From: Sphingobium sp. EP60837
GTDB taxonomy: Bacteria > Pseudomonadota > Alphaproteobacteria > Sphingomonadales > Sphingomonadaceae
Direction: 5' to 3'
DNA: 64,000 bases
NCBI RefSeq assembly: GCF_001658005.1
Contig: NZ_CP015986.1
Span: 930,001 to 994,000, forward strand
Part shown: positions 63,358-64,000 of the stretch, piece by piece
Layout: each line of letters opens with the position of its first letter
How positions within the stretch are numbered: position 1 is the first letter of the stretch
The notes under the pieces: model-generated
What the model was told of the DNA's origin: nothing
Databases searched by the model: none
Seen by the model: the letters and a program-made list of their open reading frames with translations, nothing else
Position numbers and translations under genes: made by a program

Positions 63358-63420
63358 GCCTGTCGATGCCCCTTACCTTCCTTCCAACTAAGGCAGGGGC
63401 ATCGACAAGCTCAAGGCGAA
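63354..63420. repeat. Palindromic repeat family A, inverted pair (R10)
   Basis: CTGAGCCTGTCGATGCCCCT faces AGGCAGGGGCATCGACAAGC followed by TCAAGGCGAA. The mobA stop (63355-63357) lies inside the repeat edge. It sits between convergent mobA and cobA and may serve as a bidirectional hairpin. Confidence 0.75.
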
Positions 63421-63439
63421 GGTGCGGAGGGCTGAGCCT

Positions 63440-64000
63440 TCAAGCCTGAAGAGCGACGCTTGCGGCGACCTCACCAGGCATGGCCGTGCCCGCCACCGCT
63501 TCGCCAATCAGAAGCAGGGTCGGATCTTCATCGCTGATCGTGGCGACCAGGAAGGCAAGCGCGGACAGCTTGCCGCGGATCAGCCGTTCGCTGGGGAGCG
63601 AGACATTGACCGCCACCATCACGGGCGTTTCCGGATCACGCCCAGCGGCGATCAGCTGGCGGCTGATCTCTCCGGCAGCGGCGCGACCCATATAGATGCC
63701 GAGCGTGCCGCCGGGTCGGGCCAGCGTTTCCCAGTCGAGCTTGAGCGGTTCGCCGGCCTTCAGATGCGCCGTCACCAGGGTCAGGCCCCGCGCCACGCCG
63801 CGTAGGGTGAGCGAGGCATGGCCACTCGCCGCCGCCGCGCTGGCCGTGGTGATGCCGGGGCAGATGCGGAAGGAAATGCCGTCTGCGGCCAGATGCTCCA
63901 TTTCTTCCGCCGAACGACCGAAGACGGAAGGATCACCGCCCTTGAGGCGCACGACGCGCTTCCCGGCCTTGGCAGCGGCGAGGAGCAGGTCGTTGATGCT
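63440..64000 (-). CDS. cobA: Uroporphyrinogen-III C-methyltransferase, C-terminal part (5' end outside window)
   Basis: About 187 residues of a SUMT-type methylase making precorrin-2, the branch to siroheme and cobalamin. Conserved parts are VVRLKGGDPSVFGRSAEEME, FRICPGITTASAAAASGHAS, LTLRGVARGLTLVTAHLKAG and TLGIYMGRAAAGEISRQLIA. The frame runs on past base 64000. The neighbourhood with mobA suggests a nitrate/nitrite assimilation set (Moco plus siroheme), which would lie beyond the window edge. Confidence 0.95.
   Translation of the reverse strand, partial: SINDLLLAAAKAGKRVVRLKGGDPSVFGRSAEEMEHLAADGISFRICPGITTASAAAASGHASLTLRGVARGLTLVTAHLKAGEPLKLDWETLARPGGTLGIYMGRAAAGEISRQLIAAGRDPETPVMVAVNVSLPSERLIRGKLSALAFLVATISDEDPTLLLIGEAVAGTAMPGEVAASVALQA

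Overview
The window is chromosomal DNA from a high-GC alphaproteobacterium, most probably a sphingomonad (Sphingobium/Sphingomonas type). The evidence is the gene content: succinate dehydrogenase in the order sdhC-sdhD-sdhA, an NDUFA12-type complex I accessory protein, a GapR/DUF2312 nucleoid protein, the DUF1476 F1-ATPase inhibitor, a fatty acyl-AMP ligase, and the hrcA-grpE // rph-rdgB-hemW neighbourhood. Dense short palindromic repeats between genes also fit. It reads as core genome with tight 1-8 nt start/stop overlaps. I see no prophage, insertion sequence, CRISPR array, rRNA or tRNA.

Layout. 1-9.5 kb: end of accC, an ArsC-like protein, a TonB-like protein, polA, a GDP-mannose enzyme, a zinc-ribbon/Bax-inhibitor-1 pair and cysS. 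9.6-18.1 kb: a Rap1a-like secreted protein, class II DAHP synthase, a bicupin, an orphan ParA, a fatty acyl-AMP ligase, recX, a DUF192 lipoprotein, NDUFA12, DUF2155 and aat; the last two overlap tail to tail by 214 nt. 18.3-20.3 kb: an arsenic operon (arsR-aquaporin-arsC) with a perfect 14-bp inverted-repeat operator, plus a GFA protein. 20.4-35 kb: sdhCDA, a soluble chemoreceptor, prmA, a dienelactone hydrolase, an M14 peptidase, rpmJ, pyk, gapR-like, yebC, ruvC, and a PadR/DUF2218 pair. 34.8-40.4 kb: hrcA-grpE and rph-rdgB-hemW, with two secreted-protein genes interleaved.

40.4-54 kb: monothiol glutaredoxin with BolA, the ATPase inhibitor, leuC-(37-aa ORF)-leuD, GST, an orphan solute-binding lipoprotein, nadC with an overlapping RNase T2 gene, nadA, a metallo-hydrolase, xerC-like and DedA. 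54.2-57.7 kb: gshB, yraN, rsmI and a divergent LpoA-like lipoprotein; yraN is broken by a one-base frameshift. 57.8-64 kb: a vitamin B12 uptake module (ATPase, permease, binding protein, TonB-dependent receptor) with a cobalamin riboswitch before the receptor, then mobA and the end of cobA.

Most interesting to re-examine are the yraN frameshift, the DUF2155/aat antisense overlap, the leuC ribosome-binding-site hairpin, the coupled 37-aa ORF in the leu operon, the chemoreceptor whose globin-like sensor seems to lack the heme histidine, and a family of paired palindromic (REPIN-like) repeats at about ten sites. I found nothing that amounts to a clearly new multi-gene system.
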